DNA of 7,249 nt from Beijerinckiaceae bacterium (GCA_947456315.1 CANGRU010000077.1:1-7249), one strand, 5' to 3'. Shown: positions 1-6,180, counted from the first letter of the stretch. Notes: generated by a model not told the origin, from the sequence alone. Numbers and translations: made by a program.

Positions 1-182
1 CAACATTGGTCTTGGCGAATGAGATCAAAGTCGTCCAAAAAACGGAAGCCGTTGAGTTTCGACCAAGGCCCGAGCCATTGCCAGTTCTCATCAGCTCAGA
101 AGACGAAAACGCCCACCGTTCCTTTATCGGGAAGATGGGCGAAAAAGCTGTTTGGATGAAATATCTCGGGCCGGCTTCTTAA
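1..182 (+). CDS. dnaQ: DNA polymerase III epsilon subunit (proofreading exonuclease), C-terminal end only
   Basis: Partial gene: the 5' part lies off the left edge. Reading in the frame starting at base 3 gives 59 residues ending in a TAA at 180-182, with no internal stop. The segment has a Pro/Arg-rich stretch (RPRPEPLP) and then a tail ending [20 protein letters not shown]. This matches the typical end of alphaproteobacterial DnaQ, where a short helix with a 'LGxKAxWxKY'-like motif closes the protein. The 3'-5' exonuclease domain itself is outside the window. In the E. coli enzyme the C-terminal segment of epsilon binds the polymerase alpha subunit, and I infer the same here. Supporting context: dnaQ lies convergent to secB in many alphaproteobacteria. 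The last four bases are shared with the end of secB. The call rests on a short segment plus synteny. Confidence 0.82.
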   Translation, partial: TLVLANEIKVVQKTEAVEFRPRPEPLPVLISSEDENAHRSFIGKMGEKAVWMKYLGPAS

Positions 183-655
183 GAAACCGACGTCTGATTT
201 TCATTCTCTGCCAGGCGCTGACGGTAGAGGCTGACGAAATCAATCGGATCAATCAGCAAGGGCGGGAAGCCACCACCGCGGATGGCGTTGGCCACGATTT
301 CACGTGCAAACGGGAAGAGAAGGCGCGGACATTCGATCATCAAAACAGGCTGCAAATCTTGCTCGGGCACATTCTGAACGCGGAAGACACCACCGTAATT
401 CAGATCAAAGCGGAACAAGGTATTTGCGCCCTCGACGGCTGAGCCCTCGAGCAACAGTTCGACTTCATAATCAGAGGCCGCGAGCTGACGCAGGTTCACA
501 TTGACCTGAATAGAAATTTCAGGCGCACCCTGCTGTGACGTCAATGAGCGTGGCGCATTTGGATTTTCGAAAGAAAGATCCTTTGTATATTGCGCCAGGA
601 CGTTCATCTGGGGGGCGAGATCCTGAGAAGCGCCATTTCCGTTTGCGTCCGTCAT
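179..655 (-). CDS. secB: Protein-export chaperone SecB
   Basis: SecB is the cytosolic tetrameric chaperone that keeps precursor proteins unfolded and passes them to SecA at the Sec translocon. The 158-residue product is full length for an alphaproteobacterial SecB. Family landmarks are visible in order: [18 protein letters not shown] (residues about 18-35), a beta-strand region [11 protein letters not shown] (46-56), YEVELLLEG (63-71), and the highly conserved GVFRVQNV / [18 protein letters not shown] block (89-122) followed by [17 protein letters not shown] (128-144). The N-terminal 16 residues and the tail ENENQTSVS are variable and polar. The ATG at 653-655 is preceded by GGAG (667-670) at a slightly long spacing. 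The gene sits downstream of fxsA on the same strand with an 84-base gap, so it may be read from its own promoter, from fxsA, or both. Its stop overlaps the dnaQ stop. Confidence 0.97.
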   Translation of the reverse strand: MTDANGNGASQDLAPQMNVLAQYTKDLSFENPNAPRSLTSQQGAPEISIQVNVNLRQLAASDYEVELLLEGSAVEGANTLFRFDLNYGGVFRVQNVPEQDLQPVLMIECPRLLFPFAREIVANAIRGGGFPPLLIDPIDFVSLYRQRLAENENQTSVS

Positions 656-739
656 TTCGTCTTAATCTCCGAGAGTAAATTTGTGCTTGGCGGGTAACAT
701 GCTGGCGCTGTCTTCACAAGCCAACCCGGGGCTTAAAAA
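656..739 (-). other. fxsA-secB intergenic gap, probable secB leader
   Basis: This 84-base gap between the fxsA stop and the secB start holds the secB ribosome binding site (GGAG on the minus strand at 667-670). A short 5-bp inverted repeat, AAGCC at 718-722 and GGCTT at 730-734, lies just after the fxsA stop. In the direction of fxsA transcription its T-rich bases come before the stem rather than after it, so it does not look like an intrinsic terminator. I could not pick a convincing -35/-10 pair. Whether secB has a promoter of its own here is undecided. Confidence 0.35.
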
Positions 740-1195
740 TCAAACACGATCATCATGCGCGCGTGGCAAGGCTTGCTCTGGGGTCGGGTTTGCATGCCAT
801 TCCGAGGCATCCAGATCGAGTGTGTCTGAGGACCGTGCTGCATAGCGGCGGCGCATGATACCGGAGGCTGAATCACCAACACCCGGAAGCAATAGCAAGA
901 GCCCAACCAAATCCGTCAGAAATCCGGGGAGAATCAAGAGGATCGCGGCAAGGATCCGCACCGGTCCCAGAATGACGAAATCGATCCTTTGCCCCTCCGC
1001 CTGCCCTGCCTGCTGTAATTCTTCAAGGACCGCCCGGCTGGATCGCCCGATCAGAAAAAAGCCGGCTAAAGTCGTTACCAAGCCAAGCAAGAGTGTCAGG
1101 CCCAGCCCCAAAATCGAGACCAAAATGACAAAGGCCAGCAATTCGGCACCTGCCCAGACCAGCAGGGCCAGTTTTAGAATGCCCTTCACAATCAC
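740..1195 (-). CDS. fxsA: FxsA family inner-membrane protein
   Basis: FxsA is a small multi-helix inner-membrane protein first named because overexpression relieves F-plasmid exclusion of phage T7; its normal role is not established. The product here is up to 151 residues. Very hydrophobic segments lie at about 8-27 and 29-50 and again at about 72-105, with a polar connecting stretch EELQQAGQAEGQR (58-70). The family hallmark LLILPGFLTDLVGLLLLLPG (86-105) is intact and is followed by the basic run RRR. The C-terminal 30 residues are hydrophilic and variable. The start is uncertain: a GTG at 1193-1195 lies only two bases after a GGGGA-like sequence, while a second in-frame GTG at 1187-1189 has a more normal 8-base spacing and would give VKGILKLA as the beginning. 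Co-location with secB and divergence from timA is the usual alphaproteobacterial arrangement. Confidence 0.93.
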   Translation of the reverse strand: MIVKGILKLALLVWAGAELLAFVILVSILGLGLTLLLGLVTTLAGFFLIGRSSRAVLEELQQAGQAEGQRIDFVILGPVRILAAILLILPGFLTDLVGLLLLLPGVGDSASGIMRRRYAARSSDTLDLDASEWHANPTPEQALPRAHDDRV

Positions 1196-1307
1196 GTCCC
1201 CGTCAGTTTGCCCTCAATCGCCATTAGCAAACTGCAATTGCGATCCTATCTGATATATATATGGACAGGTTCCGGCGAATGACAGAGCCGGGTCGACATC
1301 AGGCTGG
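1196..1307. promoter_or_regulatory. Divergent fxsA/timA intergenic region with dyad symmetry
   Basis: This is the only non-coding gap between divergently transcribed genes in the window, so promoters for fxsA (-) and timA (+) must lie here or nearby. It contains a perfect 8-bp inverted repeat, CAGTTTGC at 1204-1211 and GCAAACTG at 1227-1234, separated by 15 bases. A self-complementary GCAATTGC (1234-1241) abuts the right arm by one base. To the right is an alternating AT run at 1253-1262, a plausible easily melted region for the timA side. I could not assign clear -35/-10 hexamers; TTGCGA at 1238-1243 is at best a weak -35 candidate. No known operator is recognised. Confidence 0.45.
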
Positions 1308-2015
1308 ATGATAAGATCAATGGACGCCACAACACTGGTTTTTGGGCTTTTGGCCGTTTTCGTCGTTTGGAAGCTCCGCTCGGTTTTGGGAACCCGGACG
1401 GGCCAAGAGCAATCAAATCTGGAAATGTATCGCCGCAAGCTGGAGCCCCCCGCGGAGGCTTCGGATAATGTTATCCCCTATCCGGGCAAAGTCTCTGAAC
1501 CGTCAGAACAATCGATTGATGATATGCGGGCCGCATGGCTGCAGATTCCGGGTATTGAGCAGAATGTTCTGTCAGGCCTTGAAGCCGTCTCCCAAGCTGA
1601 CAAGACCTTTGAACCGCGTTCCTTTATTGATGGCGCCAAGTCAGCCTATGAAATGATCATCATGTCATTTGCGGCCGGCAACCAAGGCGTCTTGCGCGAT
1701 CTTCTTTCCAAAGAAGTTTATGACAGCTTCGTCGCAGCCATCCATGATCGTGAGGCTCGTGGCGATACGGTCGATACCACTTTCGTGTCGATCGATCGGG
1801 CGGCCATGGTTGATGTTCAATTGCGAGACGCAACTGCGCAGATCACGATGCGGTTCCAATCGAAACTGATCACTGCAACGCGTAGCAAAGACGGCAAGAT
1901 TGTTGATGGGAATCCCGACAAAATTGTCGATATGATCGACGTTTGGACTTTCGCACGCGAGACCAGCTCGCGTGATCCCAACTGGCGTTTGGTTGCAACG
2001 GAAGTTGGCGCCTGA
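1308..2015 (+). CDS. timA: Tim44-like membrane-anchored protein TimA
   Basis: This is an alphaproteobacterial relative of the C-terminal domain of mitochondrial Tim44, a family known in Caulobacter as TimA, where it is an inner-membrane-associated protein of unsettled function. The 235-residue product has an N-terminal hydrophobic helix (about 7-22, TTLVFGLLAVFVVWKL), the conserved follow-on RSVLGTRTG (24-32), and a charged, probably disordered linker (about 33-75). The Tim44 domain spans about 105-235 and includes FIDGAKSAYEMI (106-117), LLSKEVYDSF (132-141), EARGDTVDTTFVSID (149-163) and DPNWRLVATE (223-232). Two starts are possible: ATG 1308, and ATG 1320 in the same frame, which gives MDATTL and resembles relatives better. 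The family structure suggests binding of hydrophobic or lipid surfaces. It is the first gene of the timA-mltA-smr-HTH cluster. Confidence 0.92.
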   Translation: MIRSMDATTLVFGLLAVFVVWKLRSVLGTRTGQEQSNLEMYRRKLEPPAEASDNVIPYPGKVSEPSEQSIDDMRAAWLQIPGIEQNVLSGLEAVSQADKTFEPRSFIDGAKSAYEMIIMSFAAGNQGVLRDLLSKEVYDSFVAAIHDREARGDTVDTTFVSIDRAAMVDVQLRDATAQITMRFQSKLITATRSKDGKIVDGNPDKIVDMIDVWTFARETSSRDPNWRLVATEVGA

Positions 2016-2020
2016 TTGAT

Positions 2021-3157
2021 ATGGAAGATCTCAGCAAGACGCTTGCTGCAAGACTCGAAAAGCTGAGTTTTGAAAACCTCACGCTGTTTGGAAAAGACAA
2101 TCATCTGGAAAGCTGGACGGCTTTCCTGAAATCATGCCGAGCAATTTCTGAAGCAATTCCTCATCAGCGTCTGGGCGTAGAGCCACTCTCGCAGCAAGTG
2201 GAGATTGCAAAGGCAGCCCTATCACTTGGTTCACTTTCATCCGATGAGGCGCGCGTCTTTTTTGAATCTCATTTCACGCCATATCTGATTGTGCCAAACG
2301 AGTCTTTGGATCAGGGCAGCAGTTCTTTCTTTACAGCCTATTACAGACCTGAAATTTTTGCCTCACCCGTTCGCACCGAAAATTTCACAGAGCCGCTGCT
2401 TGCGCGGCCTGATGATTTGGTCACCCTTTTACCAGGTGAGGATATAGCCGAATTATCCGGCCTTGCTGCAGCCCGGCTGATGCCAGATGGTGCTCGCATT
2501 GCATATCCGACACGCGCTGAGATTGATGCAGGCGCGATTGGTGAGCACACACATCCGGTGGCATTTGTGGCAGACGCCATCGAAGCTTTTATGATCCATG
2601 TGCAAGGATCAGCCCGGCTACGTTTTCCAGACGGAACAAAGATCGATCTCACCTATGCGGGCCGCAATGGTCGCCCCTATACCTCGATTGGAAAAATTCT
2701 GATCGCAGATGGCGAAATCTCGCTTGAAGACATGTCGTTAGACCGATTGAAAGCTTGGGTTCGACAGGCTGGGCAAAAGCCGGGTGAGCGTGGACGTGCA
2801 TTACTTCATCGGAACGCATCATTCGTTTTCTTTTCCGCTTCGCCCGTTGATGATGATGCCCTGGAACCAGTCGCCGCAGCCAGCGTTGCGCTGACATCCC
2901 TGCGGTCCATCGCCATTGATCGTAGCCTGTGGCCTTATGGCCTGCCCTTCTGGATTGAAGCCGACCTCCCATGGCATGATGGCGCCATGATTCCGTTCCA
3001 TCGATTGATGATCGCACAAGACACGGGTTCGGCCATTTTGGGTCCGGCTCGGGCGGATCTTTATTTCGGCACGGGCGATGAGGCTGGTCGTCTGGCGGGG
3101 AATATCCGGCATTATGGTCGGATGATTGTGCTTTTGCCCAAGAGTTATGTGCCATGA
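2021..3157 (+). CDS. mltA: MltA-type lytic murein transglycosylase
   Basis: MltA cleaves the MurNAc-GlcNAc bond of peptidoglycan, leaving a 1,6-anhydro end. The product is 378 residues, close to the family length. The MltA beta-barrel domain is marked by FFTAYYRPEI (103-112), IHVQGSARLRF (192-202) and TYAGRNGRPYTSIGKIL (211-227). The C-terminal 3D ('three Asp') barrel is marked by RSIAIDRSLWPYGLP, AQDTGSAI with Asp334, RADLYFG with Asp346, and AGNIRHYGRMIVLLP at the end. By motif position Asp346 corresponds to the catalytic Asp308 of E. coli MltA (my alignment by eye). Oddly, there is no signal peptide or lipobox: the N-terminus is polar, and the frame upstream has only a CTG before a stop at 1973-1975. 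The gene starts 5 bases after timA without a good Shine-Dalgarno sequence, suggesting translational coupling. It overlaps smr by four bases. Confidence 0.93.
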   Translation: MEDLSKTLAARLEKLSFENLTLFGKDNHLESWTAFLKSCRAISEAIPHQRLGVEPLSQQVEIAKAALSLGSLSSDEARVFFESHFTPYLIVPNESLDQGSSSFFTAYYRPEIFASPVRTENFTEPLLARPDDLVTLLPGEDIAELSGLAAARLMPDGARIAYPTRAEIDAGAIGEHTHPVAFVADAIEAFMIHVQGSARLRFPDGTKIDLTYAGRNGRPYTSIGKILIADGEISLEDMSLDRLKAWVRQAGQKPGERGRALLHRNASFVFFSASPVDDDALEPVAAASVALTSLRSIAIDRSLWPYGLPFWIEADLPWHDGAMIPFHRLMIAQDTGSAILGPARADLYFGTGDEAGRLAGNIRHYGRMIVLLPKSYVP

Positions 3158-3753
3158 AGGGCCGGTCTCCATCGCGCCCGAAAGGCGGGCGCTTAACCCG
3201 AGAGGACGTGCGGATTTGGGTAGAAGTCGCCCGAACCGTGCGTGCCAAGCCCGGCGCTGAGCTCCCCGCGCATGATGATGACGAGCCCGTTCAGCTTGCC
3301 GAAAAAACGGCCCCGATTGTGCCTGCGCCGGCACCCGCAAAGCCTGCGTTGCCGGAAAAGCCAAAATCATTGCCATTGGCCCCATTGGAGCGTCGCCTGA
3401 AGCAGCGTTTGTCGCGGGGTCAGTTAGACGTGACGATGAAGCTCGATCTGCATGGGATGCACCAGGCACAAGCCCATGACGCTCTGCGTGGTTTTTTGAT
3501 GCGGGCATATCAGAATGACGTGCGCGTTGTTTTGGTCGTCACGGGCAAGGGGCGGACCCAGATTTCATCCGAAGCGGGATTTCATGACCGCATGGGTATT
3601 TTGCGCCGCATGGTTCCCCATTGGCTGTCTGAACCCGACTTGCGTCACATCGTTCTGGGGTTTGAGGAAGCGGCACGCAGCCATGGTGGCAGTGGTGCGC
3701 TTTATGTGCGTTTACGTTCTGGGCGTCGTTTGACAGAAAGTGTGCAGATATGA
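3154..3753 (+). CDS. Smr domain protein
   Basis: Smr (small MutS-related) domains are nucleic-acid-binding domains, and several have nuclease activity on DNA or structured/ribosome-bound RNA. The 199-residue product has a basic N-terminus (MKGRSPSRPKGGR), then a predicted helix EDVRIWVEVARTV (17-29). A Pro/Ala/Lys-rich linker (about 50-78) is probably disordered. The Smr domain at about 94-193 carries the conserved LDLHGM (97-102), VVLVVTGKGR (125-134) and, near the end, GALYVRLR. This layout is standard for the stand-alone proteobacterial Smr proteins. The start ATG overlaps the mltA stop (ATGA), and its own stop overlaps the next start in the same way, so translation of all three is probably coupled. 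The substrate cannot be told from sequence. MutS2 is excluded because no ATPase region is present. Confidence 0.92.
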   Translation: MKGRSPSRPKGGRLTREDVRIWVEVARTVRAKPGAELPAHDDDEPVQLAEKTAPIVPAPAPAKPALPEKPKSLPLAPLERRLKQRLSRGQLDVTMKLDLHGMHQAQAHDALRGFLMRAYQNDVRVVLVVTGKGRTQISSEAGFHDRMGILRRMVPHWLSEPDLRHIVLGFEEAARSHGGSGALYVRLRSGRRLTESVQI

Positions 3754-4133
3754 CGCCCTTGGGTCAAAAGCTGCGCGTCATGCGGGCAGAGCGTGGCATC
3801 ACGATGAAAGATATGGCCACCGCCATCGGCGTTTCCCCCGCCTATCTTTCTGCGCTTGAACATGGGCATAGGGGTGCCCCCGCTTGGTATCTCGTTCAGC
3901 GCATCATCACTTTTTTCAATGTGATTTGGGATGAAGCTGAAGAAATCGAGCGCCTTGCCCAGATTTCACATCCGCGGATTGTCGTTGATACGGCAGGGCT
4001 TGGCGCGGAAGCCACTGAATTAGCCAATATATTTGCCCGTCAGATTTCGACCCTGTCGGAGACGGATGTTAGGGCCTTGCTCACTTTGTTAAATGAACGT
4101 GCTGCGATGGCGTCCAAACGGCCCCGGTCTTGA
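3750..4133 (+). CDS. Small XRE/Cro-type helix-turn-helix protein
   Basis: This 127-residue protein has an XRE-type HTH domain at about 5-58. The scaffold helix is GQKLRVMRAERG, the turn-preceding helix MKDMATAIGV (19-28), and the recognition helix SPAYLSALEHGHRG (29-42). The second half has a hydrophobic patch (RIITFFNVIWDEAEEI, 51-66) and a helical region with LSETDVRALLTLLNE (102-116), likely for dimerisation. The basic tail is SKRPRS. No ligand-binding domain is recognisable. It is a cytosolic DNA-binding protein by family; targets are unknown. Proteins of this type sit beside Smr in alphaproteobacteria, so it looks like a conserved chromosomal gene rather than a phage or toxin-antitoxin component. 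Its ATG overlaps the smr stop. The timA/fxsA gap or the palindrome just downstream of this gene are conceivable binding sites, which is pure inference. Confidence 0.88.
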   Translation: MTPLGQKLRVMRAERGITMKDMATAIGVSPAYLSALEHGHRGAPAWYLVQRIITFFNVIWDEAEEIERLAQISHPRIVVDTAGLGAEATELANIFARQISTLSETDVRALLTLLNERAAMASKRPRS

Positions 4134-4185
4134 CGCATCCCGCATGCGGTGCGACACCGCCATCGAAGTCGGAGGATTTTTGTTC
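4134..4185 (+). promoter_or_regulatory. Intercistronic gap with palindrome, hairpin and strong RBS
   Basis: The 52 bases between the HTH gene and the adenosine kinase gene hold three elements. The first is a perfect 10-bp palindrome CCGCATGCGG (4140-4149). The second is an overlapping perfect hairpin with arms GCGGTG (4146-4151) and CACCGC (4155-4160) around a 3-base loop. The third is a GGAGG Shine-Dalgarno sequence (4171-4175) 10 bases before the ATG at 4186. The hairpin is not directly followed by a T run, so it is not a standard terminator. The palindrome and the hairpin share bases, so they cannot form together. Confidence 0.5.
4171..4175 (+). promoter_or_regulatory. Ribosome binding site fixing the adenosine kinase start
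   Basis: GGAGG lies 10 bases upstream of the ATG at 4186-4188. It is the best Shine-Dalgarno match on the plus strand of this window. It supports the shorter 335-residue product over the 366-residue reading from 4093, whose extra 31 residues lie partly inside the HTH gene and do not resemble a kinase N-terminus. Confidence 0.8.
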
Positions 4186-5193
4186 ATGCCTGCAGATAAA
4201 CTCGAAGTTCTTGGTCTCGGCAATGCGATTGTCGATGTGATCGCGCAGGCGGAAGACGACTTTCTTGTAACGCATGGGCTCGCCAAAGGCGGCATGATGC
4301 TGATCGATGAAGCAGCCGCACTTCGACTTTATAATTCGATGGGGTCTGCCACGGTGATTTCGGGCGGCTCTGCAGCCAATACAATTGTCGGCTTGTCGTC
4401 CTTGGGTATTCGCACTGCCTTTGTTGGCAAGCTGCGTGATGACGAAGCCGGACGGTCCTTTGCACATGATATTCGCAAAAGCGGTGTCCATTTTGAAACT
4501 CCGTTTGCGAGCGATGGGCCATCGACCGCGCGCTGCCTTGTGCTGGTGACACCCGATGGTGAGCGGACGATGAATACATATCTCGGGGCCTGCCAAAATC
4601 TCGGGCCAGAGGATATTGATGAAAAGCTCGTCCGTGAGGCATCCATTCTTTATCTCGAAGGGTATCTTTGGGATCCGCCAGCTGCCAAAGAAGCTTTCAA
4701 GAAAGCGGCCGCCATAGCTCATGCAGCGGGAAATCAGGTTGCGCTGACTTTGTCTGATGCTTTTTGTATCGACCGTTATCGTGAAGAGTTTTTGGAGCTT
4801 ATCCGACATAAGGTTGTCGATATTGTCTTTGCAAACCAGCATGAGCTGAAGTCACTTTATCAGACCTCGGATTTTGATAGCGCTGTTGCAGCTTTTCGCA
4901 ATGAAGGCGTGCTTGGTGCTGTGACACGATCCGAAGATGGATGTCTGATCATTACCCGCGACGTGACTTTGGCAGTTCCGGCCTCACCCATCGAGAAACT
5001 GGTTGATACAACCGGTGCCGGAGATCTGTTTGCTGCTGGCTTCTTGGCGGGCCTTGTGCGGGGGAGCGATTTGCGTGATGCGGGTCGCCTTGGTGGTTTG
5101 GCAGCGGCAGAAGTCATCCAGCATTATGGCGCGCGACCACAGGTCAATCTGGCCAGCTATGCAGCAGATAATGGGATCTCTGTTCCAGCTTAA
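4186..5193 (+). CDS. Adenosine kinase, PfkB/ribokinase family
   Basis: The probable reaction is phosphorylation of adenosine to AMP with ATP, a purine-salvage step in the cytosol. The start chosen gives 335 residues beginning MPADKLEVLGLGNAIVDVIA. It follows a GGAGG at 4171-4175 and avoids the overlap with the HTH gene that the longer frame (from 4093) would need. Family features are the N-terminal GNAIVD motif, the glycine-rich SGGSAANT (59-66), and in the middle NTYLGACQNLGPED and YLEGYLWDPP. The PfkB C-terminal signature DTTGAGDLFAAGFL begins at residue 274, with Asp280 as the expected catalytic base. The overall pattern matches alphaproteobacterial proteins annotated as adenosine kinase. 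Other sugar or nucleoside substrates are possible in this family, so the specificity is inferred. The stop is 3 bases from that of convergent coaA. Confidence 0.9.
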   Translation: MPADKLEVLGLGNAIVDVIAQAEDDFLVTHGLAKGGMMLIDEAAALRLYNSMGSATVISGGSAANTIVGLSSLGIRTAFVGKLRDDEAGRSFAHDIRKSGVHFETPFASDGPSTARCLVLVTPDGERTMNTYLGACQNLGPEDIDEKLVREASILYLEGYLWDPPAAKEAFKKAAAIAHAAGNQVALTLSDAFCIDRYREEFLELIRHKVVDIVFANQHELKSLYQTSDFDSAVAAFRNEGVLGAVTRSEDGCLIITRDVTLAVPASPIEKLVDTTGAGDLFAAGFLAGLVRGSDLRDAGRLGGLAAAEVIQHYGARPQVNLASYAADNGISVPA

Positions 5194-5196
5194 AGC

Positions 5197-6153
5197 TCAG
5201 AGTTTTTTCAGCGCGACTTGTTCGATTTTATGGTTCTGACCTTTGGTCAGAACCAGACTTGCGCGTGCCCGCGTCGGCAAAATATTTTCATGTAGATTGC
5301 GCAGGTTGATCCGCTGCCAGATATCACGCGCAGTTCGCTCTGCTTCAACATCGTTCAAATCGGCATATTTGCGGAAGTAAGAGCGCGGATCACGGAAGGC
5401 GGTTTCGCGCAATGTCATGAAACGCGAGACATACCAGCGCTCCAGATCGCTATCGTCTGCATCCAGATAGACGGAGAAATCAAAAAAGTCGGAAACGAAG
5501 GGAATTTCTTTGCCCGGCTTGTTTGGCAAAAGAACATTCAGACCTTCAACAATCAGAATGTCAGGACGATCAACAGAAATCGATTCACCTGGCATGACGT
5601 CGTAGAAGAGATGCGAATAAACCGGTGCCTCGACGTGGTGTTTGCCCGCTTTGATTTCGGACAAAAAGCGCAAGAGGTTTGAACCATCATAGCTTTCTGG
5701 AAAGCCTTTGCGATCCATCAAACCTTCACGTTCCAGAATGGAATTGGGATGGAGAAAACCGTCTGTCGTAATGAGTTCGACCTTGGGTGTGTTGGGCCAG
5801 CGCGACAGGAGCGCTTTCAACACACGCGCGGTGGTCGATTTGCCAACGGCCACTGAGCCGGCAATGCCGATAATATAGGGCATCTTGCCATCTTCAGCGC
5901 CGAGGAAGCGTTGCGTGGCTTTGAATAGACCTTGTGTTGCCGCCACATAGAGAGCCAGAAGGCGCGACAGCGGCAGATAAATCGCAATGACCTCTTCGAC
6001 AGAGATCGGGTCATTGATGGATTGAAGTTTTTCCAGATCCTCAATGGTCAGCGTCAAAGGTGTGTCGGCACGCAGGGCCGCCCATTCCTGACGCGTGAAA
6101 TGACGATAGGGGGAAAGCTCTTGGGGTGGGGCTGCTACGAGTTTTTTCTTCAT
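5197..6153 (-). CDS. coaA: Pantothenate kinase, type I
   Basis: CoaA phosphorylates pantothenate with ATP to 4'-phosphopantothenate, the first committed and usually CoA-inhibited step of coenzyme A synthesis. The 318-residue product is full length. The P-loop GSVAVGKST (99-107) contains Lys105. TTDGFL (129-134) holds Asp131, corresponding to E. coli Asp127. YSHLFYDV contains His181, corresponding to the CoA/pantothenate-site His177. [11 protein letters not shown] follows, and the C-terminus has the conserved [12 protein letters not shown] before EQVALKKL. The constant offset of four residues from E. coli numbering supports the alignment. The ATG at 6151-6153 has a GGGGA Shine-Dalgarno-like sequence about 5 bases upstream. 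The gene follows hisE by 27 bases on the same strand, so it is likely the last gene of a his-linked operon. Its last 60 bases contain a striking inverted repeat. Confidence 0.97.
   Translation of the reverse strand: MKKKLVAAPPQELSPYRHFTRQEWAALRADTPLTLTIEDLEKLQSINDPISVEEVIAIYLPLSRLLALYVAATQGLFKATQRFLGAEDGKMPYIIGIAGSVAVGKSTTARVLKALLSRWPNTPKVELITTDGFLHPNSILEREGLMDRKGFPESYDGSNLLRFLSEIKAGKHHVEAPVYSHLFYDVMPGESISVDRPDILIVEGLNVLLPNKPGKEIPFVSDFFDFSVYLDADDSDLERWYVSRFMTLRETAFRDPRSYFRKYADLNDVEAERTARDIWQRINLRNLHENILPTRARASLVLTKGQNHKIEQVALKKL
5231..5255. repeat. Perfect 11-bp inverted repeat inside the coaA 3' end
   Basis: The arms are TGGTTCTGACC (5231-5241) and GGTCAGAACCA (5245-5255) with a 3-base TTT loop. 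There are no mismatches. It encodes part of the conserved LVLTKGQNH segment of coaA on the minus strand. It lies 37 bases beyond the adenosine kinase stop on the plus strand and 31 bases before the end of coaA. Neither strand has a T run directly after it. It could act as a transcript-end hairpin for the adenosine kinase mRNA or for coaA, or be chance constrained by codons. Confidence 0.7.
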
Positions 6154-6180
6154 TATGTTCCCCGACAGCCCCGGCGAGTA

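Noticed and set aside
718..740. Hairpin AAGCC/GGCTT next to an A/T run after fxsA as an intrinsic terminator
   Set aside because: On the fxsA strand the T run precedes the 5-bp stem instead of following it, and on the other strand there is no gene to terminate.
855..1253. Plus-strand open frame of 132 codons opposite fxsA
   Set aside because: Composition is low-complexity basic and Ser/Pro-rich, mirrors the hydrophobic fxsA codons, and has no recognisable motif.
1253..1262. Alternating AT run as a definite -10 element or a repeat locus
   Set aside because: Only five AT units and no convincing -35 at proper spacing; noted only as part of the divergent regulatory gap.
2649..3508. Two long minus-strand open frames (199 and 229 codons) opposite mltA and smr
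   Set aside because: Products are rich in Arg/His/Pro with no domain pattern, overlap each other and lie fully antisense to two well-recognised genes; typical shadow frames.
4093..4185. Longer N-terminus for the adenosine kinase (start at 4093)
   Set aside because: It overlaps the HTH gene by 41 bases, the added residues do not look like a kinase N-terminus, and GGAGG at 4171-4175 points to the ATG at 4186.
4081..4842. Minus-strand open frame of 253 codons opposite the adenosine kinase gene
   Set aside because: Antisense to a clear PfkB-family gene; its translation shows no family motif and it has no sensible operon partner.
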